64,000 bases of DNA from Streptomyces xanthophaeus (GTDB lineage Bacteria; Actinomycetota; Actinomycetes; Streptomycetales; Streptomycetaceae): contig NZ_CP076543.1 of the NCBI RefSeq assembly GCF_030440515.1, positions 1,798,001 through 1,862,000 on the forward strand, in the 5' to 3' direction. The position numbers were made by a program, and so were the translations under genes. How positions within the stretch are numbered: the first letter of the stretch is position 1; each line of letters opens with the position of its first letter. The notes under the pieces are model-generated. The model ran no database searches and had not been told where the DNA came from. It saw nothing but the letters and a program-made list of their open reading frames with translations. Below, piece after piece: positions 40,951-48,900 of this stretch.

Positions 40951-41514
40951 ATGAGCACCATCACTCTCACCACCTGGTCGCTGGAGATGACCTCTCCGGC
41001 GGACCTCGTCCCGGCGGCTCCGGCGGGCCCGGAGATATCCATCGCACGGGCGGAGGTCCCCTCCCCCGAGTTCAGCCGCTTCCTGTACGCCTCGGTGGGC
41101 GGTGACATCCACTGGACGGACCGGCTCTCCCTGACCCGCGCGCAGTGGGTGGAGCAGCTGGAGCGGCCGGGGGTGGAGACGTGGGTGGCGTACGACCGGG
41201 GCACGCCGGCCGGGTACGTGGAGCTCGACCCGCAGGACGACGGCGTGGTGGAGATCATGTACTTCGGGCTCCTCCCCGACTTCCGCGGCCGCCGCATCGG
41301 CGGGCACCTGCTGTCGGTGGGCGTCGCGCGCGCGTGGTCCCTCGCGGAGCGGTGGCCGGACCGGGAGCCGACCCGGCGGGTGTGGGTGCACACGTGCAGT
41401 CAGGACGGGCCGACGGCGATGAGCAACTACGAGCGGCGCGGCTTCAAGGTCTTCAAGACGGAGACCGAGTCCAAGGTGGAAACCCCGACCCCCGGCCCCT
41501 GGCCCGGGGCGTAG
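40951..41514 (+). CDS. GNAT N-acetyltransferase
   Basis: 187 residues; the ATG is only 5 bp after the GAF regulator stop, suggesting coupled translation. GNAT core: WVAYDRGTPAGYVELDPQDDGVVEIMYFGLLPDFRGRRIGGHLLSVGVARAW, with FRGRRIGG as the acetyl-CoA pyrophosphate loop, then TAMSNYERRGFKVFKTE. Substrate unknown. Followed by the large hairpin repeat. Confidence 0.85.
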   Translation: MSTITLTTWSLEMTSPADLVPAAPAGPEISIARAEVPSPEFSRFLYASVGGDIHWTDRLSLTRAQWVEQLERPGVETWVAYDRGTPAGYVELDPQDDGVVEIMYFGLLPDFRGRRIGGHLLSVGVARAWSLAERWPDREPTRRVWVHTCSQDGPTAMSNYERRGFKVFKTETESKVETPTPGPWPGA

Positions 41515-41542
41515 CGCATCGAGCCCGGCTCCGCCGGGACCT

Positions 41543-41640
41543 GGGGCTCCGCCCCAGACCCCGCGCCTCGAACGCCGACGAGGCTGAAATATCCGGCCCC
41601 TCCGGCGTTCGAGGCGCGGGGGTTCGGGGGCGGAGCCCCC
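41543..41640. repeat. Composite hairpin of the Streptomyces intergenic repeat family
   Basis: CCCCGCGCCTCGAACGCCG (41559-41577) is the exact complement of 41603-41621. Outside it GGGGCTCCGCCCC pairs partly with GGGGGCGGAGCCCCC. The right half (CCGGCGTTCGAGGCGCGGGG) matches the element at 13818-13906. It terminates the GNAT transcript before the sulfur operon. Confidence 0.75.
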
Positions 41641-41755
41641 GCCCACCAGCGTTCGATGCGTGACCCCCGTCACGTCATCCCACGCTTCGAGACGAGTTCG
41701 TCCGAATCGTGGACAGTAGTGGACTCCTCCAATCGGCACATGACACGCTTCCGCC

Positions 41756-41839
41756 ATGAATGGAGCTGGAATTGCCTTGGTGAGTCGGCGGCACGTCGAC
41801 CTCGGCCGCATGTCCAGCGCCATCTGTCCGGCGCGCTGA
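41756..41839 (+). CDS. Putative cysteine-responsive leader peptide
   Basis: 27 codons: MNGAGIALVS, then RRHVDLGRMSSAIC and PAR. The central RRHVDLxR(M/V)(S/T)SAIC pattern recurs in short ORFs before sulfur-assimilation genes of Streptomyces, as far as I recall annotated simply as leader peptides. It has a single Cys near the end and lies 215 bp before the sulfite reductase gene, as expected for an attenuation peptide at which ribosomes pause when charged cysteine tRNA is scarce. No clear ribosome binding site, so it may be translated from a leaderless or short-leader mRNA. Confidence 0.7.
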   Translation: MNGAGIALVSRRHVDLGRMSSAICPAR

Positions 41840-42054
41840 CGGAACCAGCCACGCCGCACATCGCCGTCGTCCCCGCCGCCGCGGACGCGCCGATCACCCG
41901 CTAGCCCCCTGAGGCCGTAGTACCGCCCTGCCCGCCGGCAACCCCGGCGCGGAGCGGGAATCAGCCACACCCGCTCGGAGCCGCCGAGCCCGCAGGGGAG
42001 CGCCGCCGCCTCCCCCTGCCCTTGCCTCGAGCCGCCGAAGAAGGACGTACCGCC

Positions 42055-43761
42055 ATGGCCGCCACCCCCGAAACGCCCGCAGCCGCGCCCGCAGCCGCCG
42101 CGCGCCGCAAGACCGGCCGTCACCGCGGCGAGGGCCAGTGGGCCGTCGGGCACCACACGCCCCTCAACGGCAACGAGCAGTTCAAAAAGGACGACGACGG
42201 TCTCAACGTGCGGACACGCATCGAGACGATCTACTCCAAGCGCGGCTTCGACTCGATCGACCCCAACGACCTGCGCGGCCGTATGCGCTGGTGGGGCCTC
42301 TACACCCAGCGCAAGCCCGGGATCGACGGCGGCAAGACCGCGATCCTGGAGCCGGAGGAGCTGGACGACGAGTACTTCATGCTGCGCGTCCGCATCGACG
42401 GCGGCCGGCTGACCACCGAGCAGCTCCGCGTGATCGGCGAGATCTCGGAGGAGTTCGCGCGCGGCACCGCCGACCTCACCGACCGCCAGAACGTGCAGTA
42501 CCACTGGATCCGGATCGAGGACGTCCCGGAGATCTGGCGCCGGCTGGAGGCCGTGGGCCTGTCCACCACCGAGGCCTGCGGTGACACGCCCCGCGTCATC
42601 CTCGGTTCGCCCGTGGCCGGCATCGCCCAGGACGAGATCATCGACGGCACGCCCGCCATCGACGAGATCTACCGCCGCATCGTGGGCAACAAGGACTTCT
42701 CCAACCTGCCCCGCAAGTTCAAGTCCGCGATCTCCGGCTCGCCGCTGCTCGACGTGGCGCACGAGATCAACGACATCGCGTTCGTCGGCGTCGAGCACCC
42801 CGAGCACGGTCCCGGCTTCGACGTCTGGGTCGGCGGCGGTCTGTCCACCAACCCCAAGCTGGGTGTGCGCCTGGGCACCTGGGTCTCGCTGGACGAGGTC
42901 CCGGACGTCTACGAGGGCGTCATCTCGATCTTCCGTGACTACGGCTACCGCCGGCTGCGCAACCGCGCCCGCCTGAAGTTCCTCGTCGCCGACTGGGGCC
43001 CGGCCAAGTTCCGCCAGGTCCTGGAGGACGAGTACCTGAAGCGCAAGCTGACCGACGGCCCCGCGCCCGCGCAGCCGAGCGGCCAGTGGCGCGACCACGT
43101 GGGCGTCCACCAGCAGAAGGACGGCAAGTTCTACGTCGGCTTCGCGCCCCGCGTGGGCCGCGTGGACGGTGCCACCCTGACCAAGATCGCGGACGTGGCC
43201 CGGCAGCACGGCTCCGGCCGCCTGCGCACCACCGCCGAGCAGAAGATGATCGTGCTCGACATCGAGGCCGACCAGGTCGACTCGGTGGTCGAGGCGCTGG
43301 AGTCGCTGGACCTGCGGGTCAAGCCGTCCCCGTTCCGCCGCGGCACGATGGCCTGCACCGGCATCGAGTTCTGCAAGCTGGCCATCGTCGAGACCAAGGC
43401 GCGCGGCGCCTCGCTGATCGACGAGCTGGAGCGCCGCCTGCCGGACTTCGCCGAGCCGCTCACCATCAACATCAACGGCTGCCCGAACGCCTGCGCCCGT
43501 ATCCAGGTGGCGGACATCGGTCTCAAGGGCCAGCTGGTCCTGGACGACGACGGCAACCAGGTGGAGGGCTACCAGGTCCACCTGGGCGGCGCCCTCGGCC
43601 TGGAGGCCGGCTTCGGCCGCAAGGTCCGCGGCCTCAAGGTCACCTCGGCCGGTCTGCCCGACTACGTCGAGCGGGTCGTCAAGCACTACGAGGAGCAGCG
43701 CGAGGACGGCGAGCGCTTCGCGGCGTGGGTCGCCCGCGCGGACGAGAAGAGCCTCTCGTGA
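42055..43761 (+). CDS. cysI: Ferredoxin-dependent siroheme sulfite reductase (SirA/NirA type)
   Basis: 568 residues from an ATG with AAGGA 9 nt upstream. Two ferredoxin-like and two siroheme-reductase halves. The 4Fe-4S/siroheme ligands are Cys434 and Cys440 (CTGIEFC) and Cys476 and Cys480 (NGCPNAC). Tyr83 (RWWGLYTQR) and Cys175 (EACGDTPR) have the same 92-residue spacing as the covalently linked Tyr-Cys pair of the M. tuberculosis enzyme, which marks sulfite reductase. Reaction: sulfite to sulfide with six electrons. First enzyme gene of the operon; the stop overlaps the next start (GTGA). Confidence 0.93.
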   Translation: MAATPETPAAAPAAAARRKTGRHRGEGQWAVGHHTPLNGNEQFKKDDDGLNVRTRIETIYSKRGFDSIDPNDLRGRMRWWGLYTQRKPGIDGGKTAILEPEELDDEYFMLRVRIDGGRLTTEQLRVIGEISEEFARGTADLTDRQNVQYHWIRIEDVPEIWRRLEAVGLSTTEACGDTPRVILGSPVAGIAQDEIIDGTPAIDEIYRRIVGNKDFSNLPRKFKSAISGSPLLDVAHEINDIAFVGVEHPEHGPGFDVWVGGGLSTNPKLGVRLGTWVSLDEVPDVYEGVISIFRDYGYRRLRNRARLKFLVADWGPAKFRQVLEDEYLKRKLTDGPAPAQPSGQWRDHVGVHQQKDGKFYVGFAPRVGRVDGATLTKIADVARQHGSGRLRTTAEQKMIVLDIEADQVDSVVEALESLDLRVKPSPFRRGTMACTGIEFCKLAIVETKARGASLIDELERRLPDFAEPLTININGCPNACARIQVADIGLKGQLVLDDDGNQVEGYQVHLGGALGLEAGFGRKVRGLKVTSAGLPDYVERVVKHYEEQREDGERFAAWVARADEKSLS

Positions 43762-43955
43762 GCGAGCGCGCCGCACCGTTCTACTGCCCCTACTGCGGCG
43801 ACGAGGACCTGTTTCCCAACGAGACGGGTCACGGCGCGTGGGAATGCAGGGCCTGCAACCGGGCCTTCCAGCTGAAGTACCTCGGGCTGCTGGCCCGGGG
43901 CGTCCAGTCGGATTCGGCAGGATCAGCGGGATCAGCGGGAGGGGACGGGATATGA
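43758..43955 (+). CDS. Small zinc-ribbon protein of the sulfur operon
   Basis: 65 residues; GTG start overlaps the sulfite reductase stop by 4 bp, and its own stop overlaps the cysH ATG by 4 bp. Two cysteine pairs, FYCPYCGDEDLF and WECRACNRAF, make a C2-C2 zinc-ribbon or small metal-binding domain. The tail is Ser/Ala/Gly-rich (DSAGSAGSAGGDG). The tight coupling with sulfite reductase and APS reductase implies a role in sulfite or sulfide handling, perhaps as an electron or metal carrier, but this is inference. Confidence 0.8.
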   Translation: MSERAAPFYCPYCGDEDLFPNETGHGAWECRACNRAFQLKYLGLLARGVQSDSAGSAGSAGGDGI

Positions 43956-44665
43956 CCACCACTCAAGACGTGCGTCTCACGGCCGGGGAACTCAAGGCGC
44001 TGGCCGAGCAGGCGGGCCGGGACCTGGAGGACGCCTCGGCGCTGGACATCCTGCGCTGGGCGGTCGACACGTTCGGCAAGGAGTTCGCCGTGACCTCCTC
44101 CATGGAGGACGCGGTCGTCGCCCACCTGGCCTCGCGGGTCCTCCCCGGTGTGGACGTGGTCTTCCTCGACACGGGCTACCACTTCGAGGAGACCATCGGC
44201 ACCCGTGACGCGGTCGAGGCCGTGATGGACGTCAACGTCATCACGCTGACCCCGCGTCAGAGCGTCGCCGAGCAGGACGCCGAGTACGGGCCGAAGCTGC
44301 ACGACCGGGACCCCGACCTGTGCTGCGCGCTGCGCAAGGTCAAGCCCCTGGAAGAGGGCCTGACGGCGTACACCGCGTGGGCGACGGGCCTGCGCCGCGA
44401 CGAGTCCCCGACCCGGGCGAACACCCCGGTGGTCGGCTGGGACGAGAAGCGGCAGAAGGTCAAGGTCTCCCCCATCGCCCGCTGGACGCAGGACGACGTG
44501 GACGCGTACGTCGCCGAGCACGGCGTACTCACCAACCCGCTGCTGATGGACGGTTACGCCTCCGTCGGCTGCGCCCCCTGCACCCGCCGCGTGGCGGAGG
44601 GCGAGGACGCGCGGGCCGGCCGGTGGGCCGGGCGGGGCAAGACCGAGTGCGGACTGCACGGCTGA
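43952..44665 (+). CDS. cysH: APS/PAPS reductase
   Basis: 237 residues. PP-loop-type fold: FAVTSSMEDAVVAHLASRVLPGVDVVFLDTGYHFEET. The cluster ligands Cys124-Cys125 (DLCCALRK) and Cys207-X2-Cys210 (GCAPC) are the CC...CxxC set of 4Fe-4S adenylyl-sulfate reductases. The C-terminal ECGLH (Cys233) carries the catalytic cysteine. Reduces APS to sulfite using thioredoxin. Coupled to the preceding gene by ATGA. Confidence 0.93.
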   Translation: MTTTQDVRLTAGELKALAEQAGRDLEDASALDILRWAVDTFGKEFAVTSSMEDAVVAHLASRVLPGVDVVFLDTGYHFEETIGTRDAVEAVMDVNVITLTPRQSVAEQDAEYGPKLHDRDPDLCCALRKVKPLEEGLTAYTAWATGLRRDESPTRANTPVVGWDEKRQKVKVSPIARWTQDDVDAYVAEHGVLTNPLLMDGYASVGCAPCTRRVAEGEDARAGRWAGRGKTECGLHG

Positions 44666-44703
44666 TGACGACGACCGGCGAAGAACTTACGGAGACAGAG
44701 CAG

Positions 44704-45249
44704 ATGAGCGTGAGCGACCAGGGCGCCACCGTGTGGCTGACCGGGCTGCCGAGCGCGGGCAAGACCACCATCGCCTACGCGCTGGCCGAGCGGCTGCGCG
44801 CCGAGGGCCACCGGGTGGAGGTGCTGGACGGGGACGAGATCCGCGAGTTCCTCTCCGCGGGCCTGGGCTTCACCCGCGAGGACCGGCACACCAACGTGCA
44901 GCGGATCGGCTTCGTCGCCGAGCTCCTCGCGAGCAACGGGGTCAAGGCGCTGGTGCCGGTGATCGCACCGTTCGCGGACAGCCGTGAGGCCGTCCGGGGG
45001 CGCCACGCCACCGGGGGCACCTCGTACCTGGAGGTCCACGTGGCCACCCCGGTCGAGGTCTGCTCGGAGCGTGACGTCAAGGGCCTGTACGCCAAGCAGG
45101 CGGCGGGCGAGATCTCCGGTCTGACCGGGGTCGACGACCCGTACGAGGCTCCGGAATCCCCGGACCTGCGTATCGAGTCGCACACGCAGACCGTGCAGGA
45201 GTCGGCTTCGGCCCTGCACGCGCTGCTCACCGAGAGGGGTCTGGCATGA
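44704..45249 (+). CDS. cysC: Adenylyl-sulfate kinase
   Basis: 181 residues from the ATG at 44704 (CGGAG 10 nt upstream). An ATG at 44665, overlapping the cysH stop, is in frame and adds 13 residues. Walker A GLPSAGKTT, then VLDGDEIREFLSAGLGFTREDRHTNVQRIGFVAELLASNGV and GLYAKQAAGEISGLTGVDDPYE are the APS-kinase signatures. Makes PAPS from APS. Because the cysH has the APS-reductase cluster, PAPS may mainly feed sulfation reactions. ATGA overlap with cysD. Confidence 0.9.
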   Translation: MSVSDQGATVWLTGLPSAGKTTIAYALAERLRAEGHRVEVLDGDEIREFLSAGLGFTREDRHTNVQRIGFVAELLASNGVKALVPVIAPFADSREAVRGRHATGGTSYLEVHVATPVEVCSERDVKGLYAKQAAGEISGLTGVDDPYEAPESPDLRIESHTQTVQESASALHALLTERGLA

Positions 45250-46184
45250 CGACGACCGTCGCACACGTCCACGACGAGACGGATGCGCCCTACGCGCTGT
45301 CGCACCTCGACGCCCTCGAGTCCGAGGCCGTGCACATCTTCCGCGAGGTGGCGGGCGAGTTCGAGAAGCCGGTGATCCTCTTCTCCGGCGGCAAGGACTC
45401 CATCGTCATGCTGCACCTGGCGCTGAAGGCGTTCGCGCCGGCGCCGGTGCCGTTCACGCTGCTGCACGTCGACACGGGCCACAACTTCCCCGAGGTGCTG
45501 GAGTACCGCGACCGCACGGTCGAGAAGCACGGCCTGCGCCTGCACGTGGCCTCCGTCCAGGAGTACATCGACGCGGGCAAGCTGCGCGAGCGCCCGGACG
45601 GGACCCGCAACCCGCTGCAGACCGTGCCGCTGACCGAGGCGATCCAGAGCCTGAAGTTCGACGCCGTCTTCGGCGGCGGCCGCCGCGACGAGGAGAAGGC
45701 CCGCGCCAAGGAGCGGGTGTTCAGCCTCCGCGACGAGTTCTCGCAGTGGGACCCGCGCCGCCAGCGCCCCGAGCTGTGGCAGCTCTACAACGGCCGCCAC
45801 GCCCCCGGCGAGCACGTGCGCGTCTTCCCGCTCTCCAACTGGACCGAGCTGGACGTCTGGCAGTACATCGCCCGCGAGGGCATCGAGCTGCCGGAGATCT
45901 ACTTCGCCCACGAGCGCGAGGTGTTCCTGCGCAACGGCATGTGGCTGACGGCCGGCGAGTGGGGCGGCCCGAAGGAGAGCGAGACGCCCGAGACGCGTCT
46001 CATCCGCTACCGGACCGTCGGTGACATGTCCTGCACCGGCGCCGTCGACTCCGACGCCGTCACGCTGGACGCCGTGATCGCCGAGATCGCCGTCTCCCGC
46101 CTCACCGAGCGGGGCGCGACCCGCGCCGACGACAAGATGTCCGAGGCCGCGATGGAAGACCGCAAGCGCGAAGGGTACTTCTAG
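45246..46184 (+). CDS. cysD: Sulfate adenylyltransferase subunit 2
   Basis: 312 residues, family length. PP-loop VILFSGGKDSIVMLHLALKAF, then HVDTGHNFPEVLEYRD and FGGGRRDEEKARAKERVFS, FPLSNWTELDVWQYI and SCTGAVDSDAVTLDAVI. Forms APS from ATP and sulfate, driven by the GTPase partner CysN encoded 2 bp downstream. Confidence 0.95.
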   Translation: MTTTVAHVHDETDAPYALSHLDALESEAVHIFREVAGEFEKPVILFSGGKDSIVMLHLALKAFAPAPVPFTLLHVDTGHNFPEVLEYRDRTVEKHGLRLHVASVQEYIDAGKLRERPDGTRNPLQTVPLTEAIQSLKFDAVFGGGRRDEEKARAKERVFSLRDEFSQWDPRRQRPELWQLYNGRHAPGEHVRVFPLSNWTELDVWQYIAREGIELPEIYFAHEREVFLRNGMWLTAGEWGGPKESETPETRLIRYRTVGDMSCTGAVDSDAVTLDAVIAEIAVSRLTERGATRADDKMSEAAMEDRKREGYF

Positions 46185-46186
46185 AA

Positions 46187-47527
46187 ATGACCAGCACCAC
46201 CGAGCAGTTCGCCGATGTCTCGGCGACCACGCTGCTGCGCTTCGCGACCGCCGGTTCCGTCGACGACGGCAAGTCCACCCTGGTGGGCCGGCTGCTGCAC
46301 GACTCCAAGTCGGTCCTGACCGACCAGATGGAGGCCGTCGAGGCCGTCTCCGCCCAGCGCGGCCAGGACGCCCCCGACCTCGCGCTGCTGACCGACGGCC
46401 TGCGGGCCGAGCGGGAGCAGGGCATCACCATCGACGTCGCGTACCGCTACTTCGCCACCGCGCGCCGCCGGTTCATCCTCGCGGACACCCCCGGGCACGT
46501 GCAGTACACCCGGAACATGGTCACCGGCGCCTCCACCGCCGACCTGGCCGTGGTCCTCGTCGACGCCCGCAACGGCGTCATCGAGCAGACCCGCCGGCAC
46601 GCGGCCGTCGCCGCCCTGCTGCGCGTCCCGCACGTGGTCCTGGCCGTCAACAAGATGGACCTGGTGGGCTACCAGGAGTCGGTCTTCGCGGCCATCGCCG
46701 AGGAGTTCACCGCGTACGCCTCGGACCTGGGCGTCCCGGAGATCACCGCGATCCCGATCTCGGCCCTGGCCGGTGACAACGTGGTGGAGGCGTCCGCCAA
46801 CATGGACTGGTACGGCGGCCCGACGGTGCTGGAGCACCTGGAGACCGTCCCGGTCAGCCACGACCTCACGGCCTGCCCGGCGCGTTTCCCGGTGCAGTAC
46901 GTGATCCGTCCGCAGTCCGCCGAGCACCCCGACTACCGCGGCTACGCGGGCCAGATCGCCTCCGGCGTACTGCGCGTCGGCGAGGCCGTGACGGTCCTGC
47001 CGTCCGGCCGGACCTCGGTCATCGAGGGCATCGACGCGCTCGGCGAGAGCGTGGACATCGCCTGGGCCCCGCAGTCGGTGACGCTGCGGCTGAAGGACGA
47101 CATCGACATCTCGCGCGGCGACCTGATCGCGCCGTCCGCGAACGCGCCGGCCACCACGCAGGACGTCGAGGCGACGGTCTGCCACGTGGCCGACCAGCCG
47201 CTGGCCGTCGGCGCCCGGGTGCTGATCAAGCACACGACGCGCACGGTCAAGGCGATCGTCAAGGAGATCCCCTCGCGGCTGACCCTGGACGACCTGTCCC
47301 AGCACCCGAACCCCGGGCAGCTGGTGGCCAACGACATCGGCCGTGTCGTCGTCCGTACTGCCGAGCCGCTCGCGCTCGACGCGTACGCCGACTCGCGCCG
47401 CACCGGGTCCTTCCTGCTGATCGACCCGGCCGACGGCACGACGCTGGCGGCCGGCATGGCGGGCGAGTCCTTCGCCTCCAAGGCCGAGACGACCGTTCAG
47501 GCCGACGAGGAAGGCTGGGACTTCTAG
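46187..47527 (+). CDS. cysN: Sulfate adenylyltransferase subunit 1, GTPase
   Basis: 446 residues, EF-Tu-like. G1 GSVDDGKSTLVGRLLHDSK, switch II DTPGHVQYTRNMVTGAS, G4 VNKMDL, G5 PISALAGDNV; beta-barrel domains II and III follow. No C-terminal APS-kinase fusion, consistent with the separate cysC. GTP hydrolysis drives APS formation by CysD. Confidence 0.95.
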   Translation: MTSTTEQFADVSATTLLRFATAGSVDDGKSTLVGRLLHDSKSVLTDQMEAVEAVSAQRGQDAPDLALLTDGLRAEREQGITIDVAYRYFATARRRFILADTPGHVQYTRNMVTGASTADLAVVLVDARNGVIEQTRRHAAVAALLRVPHVVLAVNKMDLVGYQESVFAAIAEEFTAYASDLGVPEITAIPISALAGDNVVEASANMDWYGGPTVLEHLETVPVSHDLTACPARFPVQYVIRPQSAEHPDYRGYAGQIASGVLRVGEAVTVLPSGRTSVIEGIDALGESVDIAWAPQSVTLRLKDDIDISRGDLIAPSANAPATTQDVEATVCHVADQPLAVGARVLIKHTTRTVKAIVKEIPSRLTLDDLSQHPNPGQLVANDIGRVVVRTAEPLALDAYADSRRTGSFLLIDPADGTTLAAGMAGESFASKAETTVQADEEGWDF

Positions 47528-47529
47528 CC

Positions 47530-47631
47530 ATGCTCCCCGACATCTTCTCCAGCTTCGCGAAGGAGGGCGGCCGCGTAGGCAGCGGCGCCCTCGGCAGCGG
47601 CCAGGGAGGGGTTGCGCGATGTGCGCGATGA
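47530..47631 (+). CDS. Possible short ORF after cysN
   Basis: 33 codons starting 2 bp after the cysN stop: MLPDIFSSFAKEGGRVGSG... ending VARCAR, with a lone Cys near the end. GGAAGG lies about 18 nt upstream. It could be a second small regulatory ORF before the transporter genes or chance; the gap to 47741 has no other clear element. Confidence 0.25.
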   Translation: MLPDIFSSFAKEGGRVGSGALGSGQGGVARCAR

Positions 47632-47741
47632 CGTACGCGCACCGCACGCGCGCCCAAACCCCCCACCAGCCGTATCCGCCCTTGCTCCACAGACGAAGAC
47701 GCGCGTCATGAGATGACGCCGTCACGAGAGGAAGTCCTCCC

Positions 47742-48866
47742 GTGCCTGCCACCGCCAGCACCCGCACCGCCCTCCGCCGCGGCATCGTCGCCGCCGCTGC
47801 CCTGCCGCTCCTGATCGGTGCGCTCGCTTCCTGCGGCTACGGCTCCGAGGCGAAGAAGGACGAGCCGAAGGCCGACACCGCGGCCGATGCCGGCAAGAAG
47901 CTGTCCGCCTCCGAGGTCCGGATCGGGTACTTCCCCAACCTCACCCACGCCACCGCGCTGGTCGGCCTCCAGGAAGGCCTGATCGAGAAGGAACTCAACG
48001 GCACCAAGATCAAGCCGCAGTCCTTCAACGCCGGCCCGTCCGAGATCGAAGCCCTCAACGGCGGCTCTCTCGACATCGGCTTCATCGGCCCCTCGCCGTC
48101 CATCAACGGCTACGTCAAGTCCAAGGGCTCCAACCTGCGGATCATCTCCGGATCCGCCTCCGGCGGCGTCAAGCTCGTCGTCAACCCGGACAAGATCAAA
48201 ACCCTCGACGACCTCAAGGGCAAGAAGATCGCCACCCCCCAGAAGGGGAACACCCAGGACGTCGCCTTCCTCAACTGGATCTCCGAGAAGGGCTGGAAGG
48301 TCGACCCCGAATCCGGCAAGGGCGACGTCTCCGTCGTCCGCACCGACAACAAGGTCACCCCCGACGCCTTCAAGCAGGGCTCCATCGACGGCGCCTGGGT
48401 CCCCGAACCCACCGCCTCCAAGCTCGTCTCCGACGGCGGCTCCGTCCTCCTCGACGAGACCAGCCTGTGGCCCGACAAGAAGTTCGTGATCACGAACATC
48501 ATCGTGTCGCAGAAGTTCCTCGAGGAGCACCCCGACGTCGTCGAGGCCGTGCTACGCGGCACCGTGAAGACCAACGAGTGGATCCACGCCAACCAGGACA
48601 AGGCCAAGGCCTCCGCCAACGCACGCCTCGAAGCCGAAGGCGGCAAGCCCCTCGACGCCAAGGTCATCGACCCCGCCTGGCCCAGCATCGCCATCACCGA
48701 CGACCCGCTGGCCGCCACCCTGAAGACCCAGTCCGAATGGGCGGTCAAGGCCAAGCTCATCGAGGAGCCCGACCTCGCCGGCATCTACGACCTCACACTC
48801 CTCAACAAGGTCCTCAAGGCCGCCGGCAAGCCCGAGGTCTCCGACGCCGGCCTCGGCGCCAAGTAA
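47742..48866 (+). CDS. Sulfonate-type ABC transporter substrate-binding lipoprotein
   Basis: 374 residues from a GTG (AGGAAG upstream). Lipobox LASC with Cys31 after an Ala/Leu signal helix, then an acidic linker. The NMT1/SsuA-type binding domain shows VRIGYFPNLTHATALVGLQEGLIEK, GPSEIEALNGGSLDIGFIGPSPSINGY and GSIDGAWVPEPTASKL. Known relatives bind aliphatic sulfonates, taurine or sulfate esters outside the cell; the operon context supports a sulfur ligand. Confidence 0.88.
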   Translation: MPATASTRTALRRGIVAAAALPLLIGALASCGYGSEAKKDEPKADTAADAGKKLSASEVRIGYFPNLTHATALVGLQEGLIEKELNGTKIKPQSFNAGPSEIEALNGGSLDIGFIGPSPSINGYVKSKGSNLRIISGSASGGVKLVVNPDKIKTLDDLKGKKIATPQKGNTQDVAFLNWISEKGWKVDPESGKGDVSVVRTDNKVTPDAFKQGSIDGAWVPEPTASKLVSDGGSVLLDETSLWPDKKFVITNIIVSQKFLEEHPDVVEAVLRGTVKTNEWIHANQDKAKASANARLEAEGGKPLDAKVIDPAWPSIAITDDPLAATLKTQSEWAVKAKLIEEPDLAGIYDLTLLNKVLKAAGKPEVSDAGLGAK

Positions 48867-48900
48867 CCCCGCAATCCAGCAATCCCAGGAGGTGACGACC

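Larger units (their letters stand above)
41515..42054. other. 540-bp region: hairpin repeat, leader peptide and leader RNA of the sulfur operon
   Basis: Three parts: the composite hairpin repeat (41543-41640), a putative promoter zone around 41700-41750 that carries GTGGAC twice at 10-bp spacing (41709 and 41719), and the leader peptide gene followed by 215 nt before the sulfite reductase start. In those 215 nt GCTCGG-N5-CCGAGC and a GCAGGGG/CCCCTGC stem (ending about 35 nt before the start codon) could form alternative structures. Confidence 0.5.

Noticed and set aside
41656..41904. 82-codon frame over the sulfur leader region
   Set aside because: Out of frame with the better-supported leader peptide at 41756-41839, and its sequence lacks conserved features.
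40546..43962. Minus-strand open frame of 1138 codons
   Set aside because: Spans the intergenic hairpin and is antisense to several clear genes including sulfite reductase; no domain.
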